Under the pieces are notes generated by a model, which was not told the DNA's origin, ran no database searches, and saw only the letters and a list, made by a program, of their open reading frames with translations. This document shows, in pieces, positions 54,884-62,580 of a DNA stretch of 64,000 nucleotides. Where the stretch lies: contig NZ_AP018290.1 in assembly GCF_002368415.1 (NCBI RefSeq), forward strand, positions 809,470 through 873,469, in the 5' to 3' direction. The position numbers and the translations under genes are program-made. This stretch comes from Calothrix sp. NIES-4105 (GTDB lineage: Bacteria > Cyanobacteriota > Cyanobacteriia > Cyanobacteriales > Nostocaceae). Each line of letters opens with the position of its first letter. Within the stretch, counting starts at the first letter, position 1.

Positions 54884-55380
54884 GTTGTAGCAAAGAGTTG
54901 ACGCGAACTAATCGCTTACACCTCTATTCTGTAGCTATTTATAGTTTCTAATAAACTTTCCTTTTCTACCATATAAGTTAAAGCTGTTGACAACTAAGTT
55001 AGTAAATTCCAGAAAACGCTGACTACAGCTAGAAAATATAGAATAGTATTTTATTTTTTTGTTAGTTATTTCATTTATCAAGACCCATTTAAAATAAAAT
55101 AATCTTCAAAACGCCTTACCGTAGTGCAGTATACAGCGTAAAAATATGAATTAATTAAGTTAGTATTCAACTGGTATATCTTATCTTTTTTTTCTTTTAC
55201 CTAAACGATCGCGCATTTACTTCAAGTTGTTTTAACAAACACGCTGATTTTGAAGGGAAGGAAGGAGAGGCGCCTGTACTCAAGTCAAATCTTCATATAG
55301 ATTATTGCCGAACGTGTAATCGTATTTTTTTGTAGTAATCTATCATACATAATTGGTTATTTTCCAGCGGGAAGGGAGTA
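54884..55380. other. Intergenic region upstream of the second 210-bp repeat
   Basis: About 500 bp, AT-rich, no coding signal. One GCGATCGC-like site (CGATCGCG at about 55207) and one GGCGCC are seen. Confidence 0.4.
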
Positions 55381-55590
55381 TAAAGTTGACTCAAGGGACA
55401 CTCCAAAATTCCTCCTTTGGGAGTATTTAATTAATTGCAACCATTATTGCCGAAGCAGGTTCGCTCTTTACCATAAAAATCTGATAAAACTTTGTAAGAA
55501 TCTGAAAGAAATCAAGTATCGAAGCTTTTTACAATTCAGATACTTAAAGAATCCAACGCAATACTGTGTAGGTTTTTTACCTTTCTCTTA
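55381..55590. repeat. 210-bp direct repeat, copy 2 (contains operator F)
   Basis: Collinear match to 51459-51668. The pair brackets the GMC fragment, the STAND gene, the DsbA-like gene and the lectin gene. The operator pair is at 55474-55484 and 55495-55505. Confidence 0.85.
55474..55505 (+). promoter_or_regulatory. AraC-type operator, copy F
   Basis: TAAAAATCTGA and TAAGAATCTGA, 21 bp apart, identical to copy E. Confidence 0.55.
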
Positions 55591-55836
55591 AAACTTGATT
55601 ATGGTAATTATGTATTAAACAAAACTTAGGAACCTATTTATGACTAAGCAATTAATCAAACAACCGCAAGTTTTTCAGTTTGGGCAAGCGACAATTACCC
55701 GCAGCTTAAAGTAAAATAAACTTTAACTGTGTAATAATCAATAACTTGGTCAAGGTATTGAGAAATAATACAGTTTTTATATGAAACTTTATTCGCCTCA
55801 AGACGCTCCCCCTCAGACATTACAAGGTGAAAGTTT

Positions 55837-57273
55837 ATGAATAAACGTGAAGATACAATTCAAAAGTTTTCAAGTTTTCTTAGCTTTCAAGATAAGAGTC
55901 ATAACAAAAATTTATTTTGGCAAAATGACTTAAGACTTGAGCGAAGAATGAGAATGCTGATAGAATCAAATTTAGAGGCTCAACCAGATACTTGGGCGCG
56001 CTATTTTTTAAAAATTGCCAAAGGAGTAGAAGATACATCGAAAGTTTACTTGTCGTCTGCAATGGCAGAAAAACATTTATCGGCTTATCTACAAGAAGCA
56101 TGTTTTTCGGCTGCTCAAACATTACATAAAAAATTTATATTTCTTAGACATTCTTACTCTCTCGAAGAGTTGTTTCAGATGGCTAATACTGTTGCTAATC
56201 CATCAGCAAGACTTTTAAAAAGTTTTGATTTTGAATATCCTTACACCAATATATTAAGTTATGCTAAAACTTCAATAATTCGTGCGGTTAAAAACCAAAT
56301 ATATCAGCATGACATTGAAGCAAAAAGAAGTCAATTCTCTGATTATGCTCTTTTAAAAGACTTAAGTAATAAAGAGTTAAAAGAATGCTTAATTTTAGGA
56401 GGTATTAATCAAGAGCAGCTTAACTTATATTGCTTAGTTTTTCAATGCTTTGATGAAATCTACCAACCAACTTATGGTTCATCTAGCAGTGGTTTTAAAA
56501 AACCTAATCAAAAGCAACTAGAAGAAATGTTTTTGTTTTACAATCAAAGATGTAATCAATTAAATTTAAGTACACAAATATCAACGTTAGAGGATATTCA
56601 GTCAATACTTATAACTTGCATTCAATTAGCTCGTGAATACCGAACTAAACGTTTTTTCCCTTTAAAATATAAAGAAGAAGAGAATATTTTAGATTTTCGA
56701 GCTAATCCTTTAGATACAGCAATAGAGCAAGAAGAAAAAGACCGACTGTATCTACTTATTTGTAAATTGTTTACAAAGTGTTCAGAAGTTAATCAAATCA
56801 TGTTAAAGCTTCGATTGGGTTTGAACCTAACCCAAACGGAAATAGCAATGGTATTAAAAAATAAATACTCACAATTTCAAAAACAATATCAGATTGCTCG
56901 TCAATTAGAAAAAGCTACTAAACATTTATTAAGCCGTTTTATTCAAGATTGGAATGAAGCTAATCCTGAAAATCTAATTAATACTAATAATACGGAATTA
57001 ATTAAAGAATTGCTAATCAATTGTTTACAGTTACATTGCAAAAAAAAAATATTTGATATCATAACACAAATAAAACCACAATTTTTTCAAGACGAAACAT
57101 TAATTAATGCTAATCAAAATCAATCAAAAGTCTTAAGTAAACGTGGTTTTGGAGAATCATTGGAATTAGCTTTCCAATATGAGTTAGAATCAGTAATGTG
57201 TCTCCCGAATAATTCTCTTTCTGTTATTAAAAATAAATTGCCTAAATTGATAGAGAATTTTTATAGTGATTAA
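55837..57273 (+). CDS. Sigma-70-like protein of the CHAT gene cluster type
   Basis: 478 residues. Region 2-like helices (NILSYAKTSIIRAVKNQIYQ) and a region 4-like HTH (MLKLRLGLNLTQTEIAMVLK) are present, but other sigma features are weak. In Nostocales such proteins precede a DUF1822 gene and a CHAT protease gene. Here only the last 46 codons of a CHAT gene follow (57298-57438), so the cluster has been deleted internally. AT-rich codon use is like its neighbours on the left. Confidence 0.65.
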   Translation: MNKREDTIQKFSSFLSFQDKSHNKNLFWQNDLRLERRMRMLIESNLEAQPDTWARYFLKIAKGVEDTSKVYLSSAMAEKHLSAYLQEACFSAAQTLHKKFIFLRHSYSLEELFQMANTVANPSARLLKSFDFEYPYTNILSYAKTSIIRAVKNQIYQHDIEAKRSQFSDYALLKDLSNKELKECLILGGINQEQLNLYCLVFQCFDEIYQPTYGSSSSGFKKPNQKQLEEMFLFYNQRCNQLNLSTQISTLEDIQSILITCIQLAREYRTKRFFPLKYKEEENILDFRANPLDTAIEQEEKDRLYLLICKLFTKCSEVNQIMLKLRLGLNLTQTEIAMVLKNKYSQFQKQYQIARQLEKATKHLLSRFIQDWNEANPENLINTNNTELIKELLINCLQLHCKKKIFDIITQIKPQFFQDETLINANQNQSKVLSKRGFGESLELAFQYELESVMCLPNNSLSVIKNKLPKLIENFYSD

Positions 57274-57297
57274 CTTTTCTGATTTTTTGCTGGCAGC

Positions 57298-57438
57298 TTT
57301 TACGAGCATCTTCGTCAGGGGATGAGTCGAGCCAAAGCACTCCAAAAAGCTCAAAAACAATGGCTACAACAAAATTCAAATGAACGTAAACATCCAGGTT
57401 ATTGGGCACCTTTAATTTTGGTAGGAAATTGGTTGTAA
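57298..57438 (+). pseudogene. CHAT protease C-terminal tail, copy 1
   Basis: Encodes FYEHLRQGMSRAKALQKAQK and HPGYWAPLILVGNWL, the canonical end of CHAT domains. It starts 24 bp after the sigma-like stop. The catalytic His/Cys part is missing. The end of it is duplicated at 60288-60402. Confidence 0.75.
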
Positions 57439-57589
57439 AGCAAGATTATGTTTTCAAACTATAACATCATAAGAATTTGGCAAATTGTTGTGAGAATCTG
57501 AAAGAAGTTGAACATTGAAATTTAGTACACTTTCGGTATAAAGAATCAAGAGAATCCCATACAAACTGCCTTTTCCTTTGCTCTTAGCC
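57324..57589. repeat. 266-bp direct repeat, copy 1 (CHAT tail, operator, promoter)
   Basis: Collinear with 60288-60553 with few substitutions and no indels. It carries the CHAT tail, the operator pair and the -35/-10 boxes, so the whole regulatory cassette was copied. Confidence 0.85.
57470..57542 (+). promoter_or_regulatory. AraC-type operator and promoter, copy G
   Basis: TAAGAATTTGG at 57470-57480 and TGAGAATCTGA at 57491-57501, then after 13 bp TTGAAA (57515-57520), 16 bp, TATAAA (57537-57542). It would drive the SDR fragment and the reductase gene at 58096. Confidence 0.65.
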
Positions 57590-57683
57590 TTTTGCTGGCA
57601 AGATTTGTCTAAGCTTTTTTCTAAAGCGATTTCATGATTATTTCAAGAGAGAACAACCGGACTTAGATTTTAGGAGAAACAGA

Positions 57684-57830
57684 ATGATACTTCAGGATAA
57701 AGTGGCGTTAGTCACTGGAGGCACAGCGGGAATTGGTCGAGCTACTGCGATCTCGTTCGCTGCTGCGGGTGCAAAAGTCGTGTTCTCCGGCAGACGCGAG
57801 GCAGAACGCGAAACCACTTCTGCAATGAGT
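57684..57830 (+). pseudogene. Short-chain dehydrogenase N-terminal fragment
   Basis: Encodes [20 protein letters not shown] and [16 protein letters not shown], the NAD-binding start of an SDR, with a good leader (TTTTAGGAGAAACAGA). After about 45 residues it is joined to unrelated sequence. Confidence 0.75.
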
Positions 57831-57839
57831 TTGGCAGAA

Positions 57840-57958
57840 ACGAGATCGCTTTGGTCAAACCTATTGGCAAGTGTATGATCCAATTCGCGATCGCTTTGCC
57901 AGATTTAGCTCTGAGCAAGAAGTGCGGCAATGGTTAGAGCAACGACACTACGATCGAA
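57840..57958 (+). pseudogene. Fragment of a small cyanobacterial protein
   Basis: Encodes [20 protein letters not shown] and SSEQEVRQWLEQRHYDR. I recall this block as a small hypothetical protein common in cyanobacteria. It has no start of its own and lies between two other fragments. It contains GCGATCGC. Confidence 0.5.
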
Positions 57959-57962
57959 TGGC

Positions 57963-58052
57963 ACGGGTCACTTTGCACTTGAGACTCATGCTCAGGAGAT
58001 TGCTACACAAATCAAAAACTTTCTCGATCGCCCTAAAAGAGAAGTTCTTTGA
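57963..58052 (+). pseudogene. Alpha/beta hydrolase C-terminal fragment
   Basis: Encodes GHFALETHAQEIATQIKNFL and DRPKREVL to a stop at 58052. The GHFALETH block carries the catalytic His of alpha/beta hydrolases of the haloalkane dehalogenase-like type. Confidence 0.6.
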
Positions 58053-58095
58053 CTAATAGAACGAAACGCTATAGACTCACCAGAGGTAACACAGT

Positions 58096-58968
58096 ATGAA
58101 TGTCTTAATTGTTTTCGCGCATCCTGAATCAAAATCGTTGAACGGTTCACTAAAAGATCTGGCAGTATCTGTTCTCAGCCAACAAGGACACACGGTTCAA
58201 GTTTCTGCTCTTTATCAAATGAACTGGAAAGCGATCGCGGACGAGCGAGATTTCCAACACCTGCAAGGAACTGAACGCTTCAGTTATGTTCGTGGATCGA
58301 AGCAGGCTTTTGCGGATCATACCCAGTCGCCGGATATTGAGGCAGAACAAGCAAAATTATTATGGGCAGATGCTGTCATTTTTCAGTTTCCAATGTGGTG
58401 GTTCTCCATGCCTGCCATTCTCAAAGGTTGGTTTGAGCGAGTGTATGCCTATGGGCTAGCGTATGGTGTGGGTCAACATGAGGGTACTCGCTGGGGCGAT
58501 CGCTATGGAGAAGGCAAATTCATGGGGCGACGAGCCATGCTTTCAATCACGGTTGGGGGTCGGTTGCCACACTATACAGAACGTGGTGTGAATGGAGCAA
58601 TGGAAGATTTGCTATTTCCCATTCAGCATGGAATGCTTTGGTATCCCGGCATGGACGTATTGCCACCCTTTATTGTTTATCAAGCCGATCGTCTCACTCC
58701 AGAACAGTACGATGTCGTTGCTCACGACTATCAACAACGCCTTGAACATTTATTTGATGAATCTCCGATTCCCTACCGTAGTCAGAATGGCGGACACTAC
58801 GACGAGCAACAAGTCTTGAAACCAGAGTTTGGGGCTAATCAAAGCGGATTGCGCTTACATCTCCTCCAATCTGGAGAAGCAACTGACAACCGTCCAGTAT
58901 TAATATCACAACATTTCTGGTCAGGCAGGAGAGCAGGATATGAAAATTGGAATTGTTGGAACGGGTAA
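58096..58968 (+). CDS. NAD(P)H:quinone oxidoreductase-like flavoprotein
   Basis: 290 residues in the present frame. Flavodoxin-like fold: MNVLIVFAHPESKSLNGSL (FMN/FAD phosphate loop) and FQFPMWWFSMPAILKGWFER. It also has the LSITVGGRLPHYTERG block of NQO1/MdaB/KefF relatives. It should reduce quinones or other electrophiles by two electrons. AGAGG precedes the ATG. The last 20-25 residues read into the next gene fragment and are probably not native. It has GCGATCGC sites and no GGCGCC, unlike the first 57 kb. Confidence 0.8.
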   Translation: MNVLIVFAHPESKSLNGSLKDLAVSVLSQQGHTVQVSALYQMNWKAIADERDFQHLQGTERFSYVRGSKQAFADHTQSPDIEAEQAKLLWADAVIFQFPMWWFSMPAILKGWFERVYAYGLAYGVGQHEGTRWGDRYGEGKFMGRRAMLSITVGGRLPHYTERGVNGAMEDLLFPIQHGMLWYPGMDVLPPFIVYQADRLTPEQYDVVAHDYQQRLEHLFDESPIPYRSQNGGHYDEQQVLKPEFGANQSGLRLHLLQSGEATDNRPVLISQHFWSGRRAGYENWNCWNG

Positions 58969-59022
58969 TATGGGGCGATCGCTGGGTTTAGTGTGGGCTG
59001 AATGTGGACATGAAGTCTTCGC
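58940..59022 (+). pseudogene. F420-reductase/NAD-binding protein N-terminal fragment
   Basis: An ATG at 58940 opens MKIGIVGTGNMGRSLGLVWA then ECGHEVF, a Rossmann start typical of NADPH-dependent F420 reductases. It overlaps the end of the quinone reductase frame and is cut after 27 codons. Confidence 0.7.
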
Positions 59023-59024
59023 AT

Positions 59025-59214
59025 TGATGTACCAACCCTGATCATTCATGGCGATGCTGATCGCATTTTGCCACTTGAGTCCACCGCAGCCAGACTCCCG
59101 AAGCTGATTAAAAATAGTCAACTTGTTGTCATCCCTGGCGGACCACACGCCATCAACTGGACTCACGCTGATCGGGTCAATCCCGTGTTACTGGACTTTC
59201 TTCAGCAGGAATAA
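59025..59214 (+). pseudogene. Non-heme haloperoxidase-type hydrolase C-terminal fragment
   Basis: Encodes IDVPTLIIHGDADRILPLES and VVIPGGPHAINWTHADRVN, then LLDFLQQE and a stop. HGDADRILP (Asp) and GGPHAINWTH (His) are the last two triad blocks of this esterase/haloperoxidase group. The nucleophile half is missing. Confidence 0.75.
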
Positions 59215-59256
59215 TCAGTGACCTGCGATCACTCAAATCGGAAACAGTATAAAGCG

Positions 59257-59308
59257 TAAGAATCTGAAAGAAATCAAGCATTGGAACTGAATACACTCTA
59301 AATAGATA
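59257..59308 (+). promoter_or_regulatory. AraC-type half operator and promoter, copy I
   Basis: One good TAAGAATCTGA at 59257-59267; the upstream partner is degenerate. TTGGAA (59281-59286), 16 bp, TAGATA (59303-59308) keep the same 13-bp distance. Precedes the SnoaL-like gene. Confidence 0.55.
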
Positions 59309-59326
59309 GAACCAGGAGAATATAAC

Positions 59327-59929
59327 ATGGTCAACAAACAAACTGTAGACGAACAAGCAAATAGAAAGGCAACCACCAACTTGACACCAGCCCAGGAGTT
59401 TTTGCAAGAACTCTGGGAAGAGCATTTGCGGCACGAGTTTGACACTCACAACACTGACGATACCCTCGCCACGATGGTTGAAAATGCTTATGTTAACCAC
59501 ATTCCGGTCATGACTGGGGGAGTAGGGAAACCAGCACTGCGCGAGTTTTATTCCAAATACTTCATTCCACATATGCCGCCAGACATGGAGCTGACACTAA
59601 TCTCACGCACGATCGGAACTGATCGGCTTGTCGATGAAATGATGGCTAAGTTCACTCATACCATCCGAATGGACTGGATGCTACCTAGCATTGCTCCGAC
59701 TCTTAAACGGGTTGAAGTAGCAGTGGTAGCGATCGTTCAGTTCCGTGACGACAAGCTAGCCCACGAACACATCTACTGGGATCAAGCGAGTGTTTTGGTT
59801 CAACTCGGTTTGCTCGATCCTGGTACGTTACCCGTTGTGGGCGTTGACAGCGCGCGAAAAGCACTCGATCCGAACTTGCCTTCAAACGCACTAAGAGTAG
59901 TCCAAGAAATAAATTATCCCGTAGGATAG
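59327..59929 (+). CDS. SnoaL/NTF2-like protein
   Basis: 200 residues with a cone-shaped NTF2-like fold pattern: LWEEHLRHEFDTHNTDDTLA, then VNHIPVMTGGVGKPALREFY and EEMMAKFTHT-type strands; the C-terminal VQFRDDKLAHEHIYWDQAS block is typical of SnoaL-like proteins. AGGAG precedes the ATG. Relatives act on small cyclic substrates or as detoxification proteins; substrate unknown. It lies directly behind operator copy I. Confidence 0.8.
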   Translation: MVNKQTVDEQANRKATTNLTPAQEFLQELWEEHLRHEFDTHNTDDTLATMVENAYVNHIPVMTGGVGKPALREFYSKYFIPHMPPDMELTLISRTIGTDRLVDEMMAKFTHTIRMDWMLPSIAPTLKRVEVAVVAIVQFRDDKLAHEHIYWDQASVLVQLGLLDPGTLPVVGVDSARKALDPNLPSNALRVVQEINYPVG

Positions 59930-59972
59930 GCGTCCCGCCTGTCCGTGGCAGATGTAGGACAGGCGGGACGCC
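59929..59972. repeat. 16-bp perfect inverted repeat after the SnoaL-like gene
   Basis: GGCGTCCCGCCTGTCC at 59929-59944 pairs with 59957-59972 around a 12-nt loop. It overlaps the stop codon region and may act as terminator. It is a common dispersed palindrome type in cyanobacteria. Confidence 0.8.
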
Positions 59973-59979
59973 ATTGGTG

Positions 59980-60285
59980 TCAAGTTAAGGCTGGCGCCCA
60001 TATGTCAAGAAACCTCTGAGCATTATCCCTGTGCCTCCTGCGAACAGCTTTAACAAGCCCCATCGAACGATGATGTTCCACAAGCCAAGGTATCAGTTGT
60101 AACTTTGAATTTTGCAGTTGCGCGCGATTGAAAAAATACAAACTGCGGAAAACCATTTCAACTGAAATCTGCTCTAAGGGTTGTTGGAGAGCAATAGCAA
60201 CATCCGCACATAAATCGTTAAGTACGGCATAAAAAATCCAAGTCGTATAGATTTGCATTTTTATGCCGTTAACTCCACCAACCCA
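59980..60285 (-). pseudogene. IS4-type transposase C-terminal fragment
   Basis: Encodes LWVGGVNGIKMQIYTTWIFY, AVLNDLCADVAIALQQPLEQ and RRRHRDNAQRFLDIW, the usual end of an IS4-group transposase. The upstream part is replaced by the second CHAT tail repeat at 60288, so that repeat marks the breakpoint. Confidence 0.75.
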
Positions 60286-60287
60286 AA

Positions 60288-60402
60288 GAGTCGAGCCAAA
60301 GCACTCCAAAAAGCTCAAAAACAATGGCTACAACAAAATTCAAATGAACGTAAACATCCAGGTTATTGGGCGCCTTTAATTTTGGTAGGAAATTGGTTGT
60401 AA
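60288..60402 (+). pseudogene. CHAT protease C-terminal tail, copy 2
   Basis: Encodes SRAKALQKAQKQWLQQNSNE and HPGYWAPLILVGNWL; identical in plan to 57324-57438. It is part of the 266-bp duplicated cassette. Confidence 0.8.
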
Positions 60403-60433
60403 AGCAAATAATTATTTTCAAACTATAACATCA

Positions 60434-60506
60434 TAAGAATTTGACAAATTGTTGTAAGAATCTGAAAGAAGTTGAGCATTGAAATTTAGTACACTTTCGG
60501 TATAAA
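60434..60506 (+). promoter_or_regulatory. AraC-type operator and promoter, copy H
   Basis: TAAGAATTTGA at 60434-60444 and TAAGAATCTGA at 60455-60465, then after 13 bp TTGAAA (60479-60484), 16 bp, TATAAA (60501-60506). It drives the truncated hydrolase gene at 60609. Confidence 0.7.
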
Positions 60507-60608
60507 GAATCAGGATAATCCCATACAAACTGCCTTTTCCTTTGCTCTTAGCCAGGGCAACCGTTCGCGATCTATGGTGGACTCACAGCAAGCTAAAAGG
60601 AGGAATTT

Positions 60609-60905
60609 ATGTCAACTTTTGTCTTGGTTCATGGTTCATGGCACGATGGTTCTGCTTGGAACGCGGTTATTCAACATCTGGAATCGAAGGGACATGACTG
60701 CTTTGCTCCCACGATCGCAGGTCATGGCAAAGGCGTGAATAAGAATGTTAACCATGCTCAATGCACACAATCGATCGTCCATTACATTGTTGGCAAAGAC
60801 TTAACCGATATTGTTCTCTTAGGTCATAGTTTTGCCGGAACAATCCGAAGCGAAAGTTGCTGAAGCGATTCCCTCGCGCATTCGACGACTGATCTTCAAC
60901 GTTCG
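60609..60905 (+). pseudogene. Alpha/beta hydrolase, truncated and frameshifted copy
   Basis: The first 76 residues closely match the intact gene at 62581 (MSTFVLVHGSWHDGSAWN, IVLLGHSF). A frameshift after HSFAG loses the frame, and homology then continues as KVAEAIPSRIRRLIF and ends near 60900. Strong AGGAGG before the ATG. It is a remnant of a duplication. Confidence 0.85.
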
Positions 60906-60967
60906 GTACAGCGCGGTTGTTTGGCTGCGCTTTAACTTGTACATAAGCTACTATCTATCCCAATGCT

Positions 60968-61318
60968 CTAGAGGCGACTTTGGCAAAATTCTTCTAGATC
61001 GTCAATAATATCCAGAATTTCAACGAACCGAGAGCCAAAGGCAGTTAACTTATACTCCACGCGGGGCGGAATTTCTGGATAAGCAACTTTCTCGACAATA
61101 CCAAAGTTGACGAGATCTACTAATCGCTCATTCAAAACCTTAGTGGTCAATCCCTCAGTTGCACGAGTCATTGCTCCTGGGCGGTTGATACCTTGACGAA
61201 TTAAGCGTAAAACCTCCAGCATCCATTTACAACCAAGAGTATGCTCCACGATATGAGCCACAGTTGGTTGAGAAGCGGAGATATTTTTGAGCAAGCTACG
61301 GGATTGTGGTGACTGCAT
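60968..61318 (-). CDS. HxlR family transcriptional regulator
   Basis: 116 residues from the ATG at 61318; a TTG at 61369 would add 17. HxlR winged helix: HTLGCKWMLEVLRLIRQGIN, then GLTTKVLNERLVDLVNFGIV and VEYKLTAFGSRF. It has one cysteine (CKW) in the place used for thiol or electrophile sensing in HxlR/HypR/QorR relatives. Divergent from the oxidoreductase at 61458, with about 140 bp between starts, which fits a repressor of that gene. Confidence 0.85.
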   Translation of the reverse strand: MQSPQSRSLLKNISASQPTVAHIVEHTLGCKWMLEVLRLIRQGINRPGAMTRATEGLTTKVLNERLVDLVNFGIVEKVAYPEIPPRVEYKLTAFGSRFVEILDIIDDLEEFCQSRL

Positions 61319-61457
61319 TTGCGACTGAGTAGTAACTACCTTACTAAATGGTGCTGACTTGCGGGACAAGAGAGAACCGTTATATGTTAAGTGTTATCGA
61401 AGTACCTTACCTTTACCGTTAATTATAAAGCAAGGATGGTTAGTAGAGATGGAATGT
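61319..61457. promoter_or_regulatory. Divergent promoter region of HxlR regulator and oxidoreductase
   Basis: About 140 bp shared by the two divergent starts. Individual -35/-10 boxes are not convincing by eye. The assignment rests on gene orientation. Confidence 0.4.
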
Positions 61458-62417
61458 ATGAAAGCAGCCGTACTGACAACATTTGGTGGTGCTGAGAGTT
61501 TTGAGATTCAAACTGTGCCCAAGCCAACGCCAAAACCTAATCAGGTTCTAGTAAGGGTGTGTGCGACATCGATCAATCCAGTTGATTATCAGACTCGCCG
61601 TGGTGACTATAAAGACTTGGTTCGATTACCAGCAATTATCGGAGTTGACATTTCAGGAGTTATTGAGACAGTTGGAGAGTCAGTGACAGACTTTGAAGTA
61701 GGAAACGAAGTTTATTACTCGCCGCAGATTTTTGGAGAATCTGGCAGCTATGCTCAATATCATGTTGCTGATGCAGGGATTGTTGCGCTTAAGCCTTCTA
61801 ACTTGTCGCACATTGAAGCAGCGTGTTTTCCTCTTGCAGGAGGGACGGCGTGGGATTGCCTAGTAACGAGAGGCAATCTTCAAGTTGGGGAATCGGTTCT
61901 AATTCATGCGGGTGCTGGTGGCGTTGGCTCTCTTGCGATTCAACTTGCAAAAGCGATGGGAGCCTACGTTTTTACAACATGCAGTTCTAAAAATCTCGAT
62001 TTTGTTAAAAAACTTGGTGCAGATCGAGCCATTGATTACAAGAACGAAGATTACGCGGAAGTTATTTATCAAGAAACAGATGGGCTAGGTGTTGATTTAG
62101 TTTTGGATACGATCGGTGGGCAAACAATCCAACGTAGCCCAGAAATTATTCGCCCATTCGGCAGGCTTGTGAGTATTGTAGACACTGAAACGCCGCAATC
62201 ACTCATCGAAGCATGGGGCAAGAATCTGACTATCCATTTTGTTCTCACACCACAGTACCGAGCAAAATTAGATGCTTTGACAAAACTAATCGAGCGTCAT
62301 CAGCTTCGCCCAGTGATTGATTCAGTATTGTCTTGGGATCAGGTCGTTCTGGCACATCAACGTTTAGAGCAGGGGGGAGCGCAAGGGAAAATTATGCTGG
62401 AATTTGCCAAAAGTTAG
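61458..62417 (+). CDS. Zinc-independent quinone oxidoreductase (zeta-crystallin-like MDR)
   Basis: 319 residues from the ATG at 61458; the ATG at 61449 is equally possible. GroES-like N-terminal domain (MKAAVLTTFGGAESFEIQ), then the NADPH fold with AGAGGVGSLAIQLAKAMGA. No catalytic zinc cysteines, so it belongs to the QOR/zeta-crystallin group that reduces quinones or enones. QorR-type HxlR regulators commonly control such genes, and one is divergent here. It has no GGCGCC. Confidence 0.85.
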   Translation: MKAAVLTTFGGAESFEIQTVPKPTPKPNQVLVRVCATSINPVDYQTRRGDYKDLVRLPAIIGVDISGVIETVGESVTDFEVGNEVYYSPQIFGESGSYAQYHVADAGIVALKPSNLSHIEAACFPLAGGTAWDCLVTRGNLQVGESVLIHAGAGGVGSLAIQLAKAMGAYVFTTCSSKNLDFVKKLGADRAIDYKNEDYAEVIYQETDGLGVDLVLDTIGGQTIQRSPEIIRPFGRLVSIVDTETPQSLIEAWGKNLTIHFVLTPQYRAKLDALTKLIERHQLRPVIDSVLSWDQVVLAHQRLEQGGAQGKIMLEFAKS

Positions 62418-62580
62418 ACTATCCTCACCGATCGCTTTAAATCATCACCTGAAAAATAGCCCAAATAGCACAACTTCAAATATTCGCAAATACCTTGTGG
62501 CTACCGCCTTCACCAAGAACTGAAGCAGCCCAACTACAAGGTCAATATTAGAACGCTGAATCACTTTAAGGAGCAATTCT

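Larger units (their letters stand above)
60288..60553. repeat. 266-bp direct repeat, copy 2
   Basis: Collinear with 57324-57589. The two copies bracket the SDR fragment, the reductase, the F420 and hydrolase fragments and the SnoaL-like gene. Confidence 0.85.

Noticed and set aside
59003-59166. Minus-strand frames over the hydrolase fragment
   Set aside because: The plus strand encodes clear alpha/beta hydrolase blocks here; the opposite frames are shadows.
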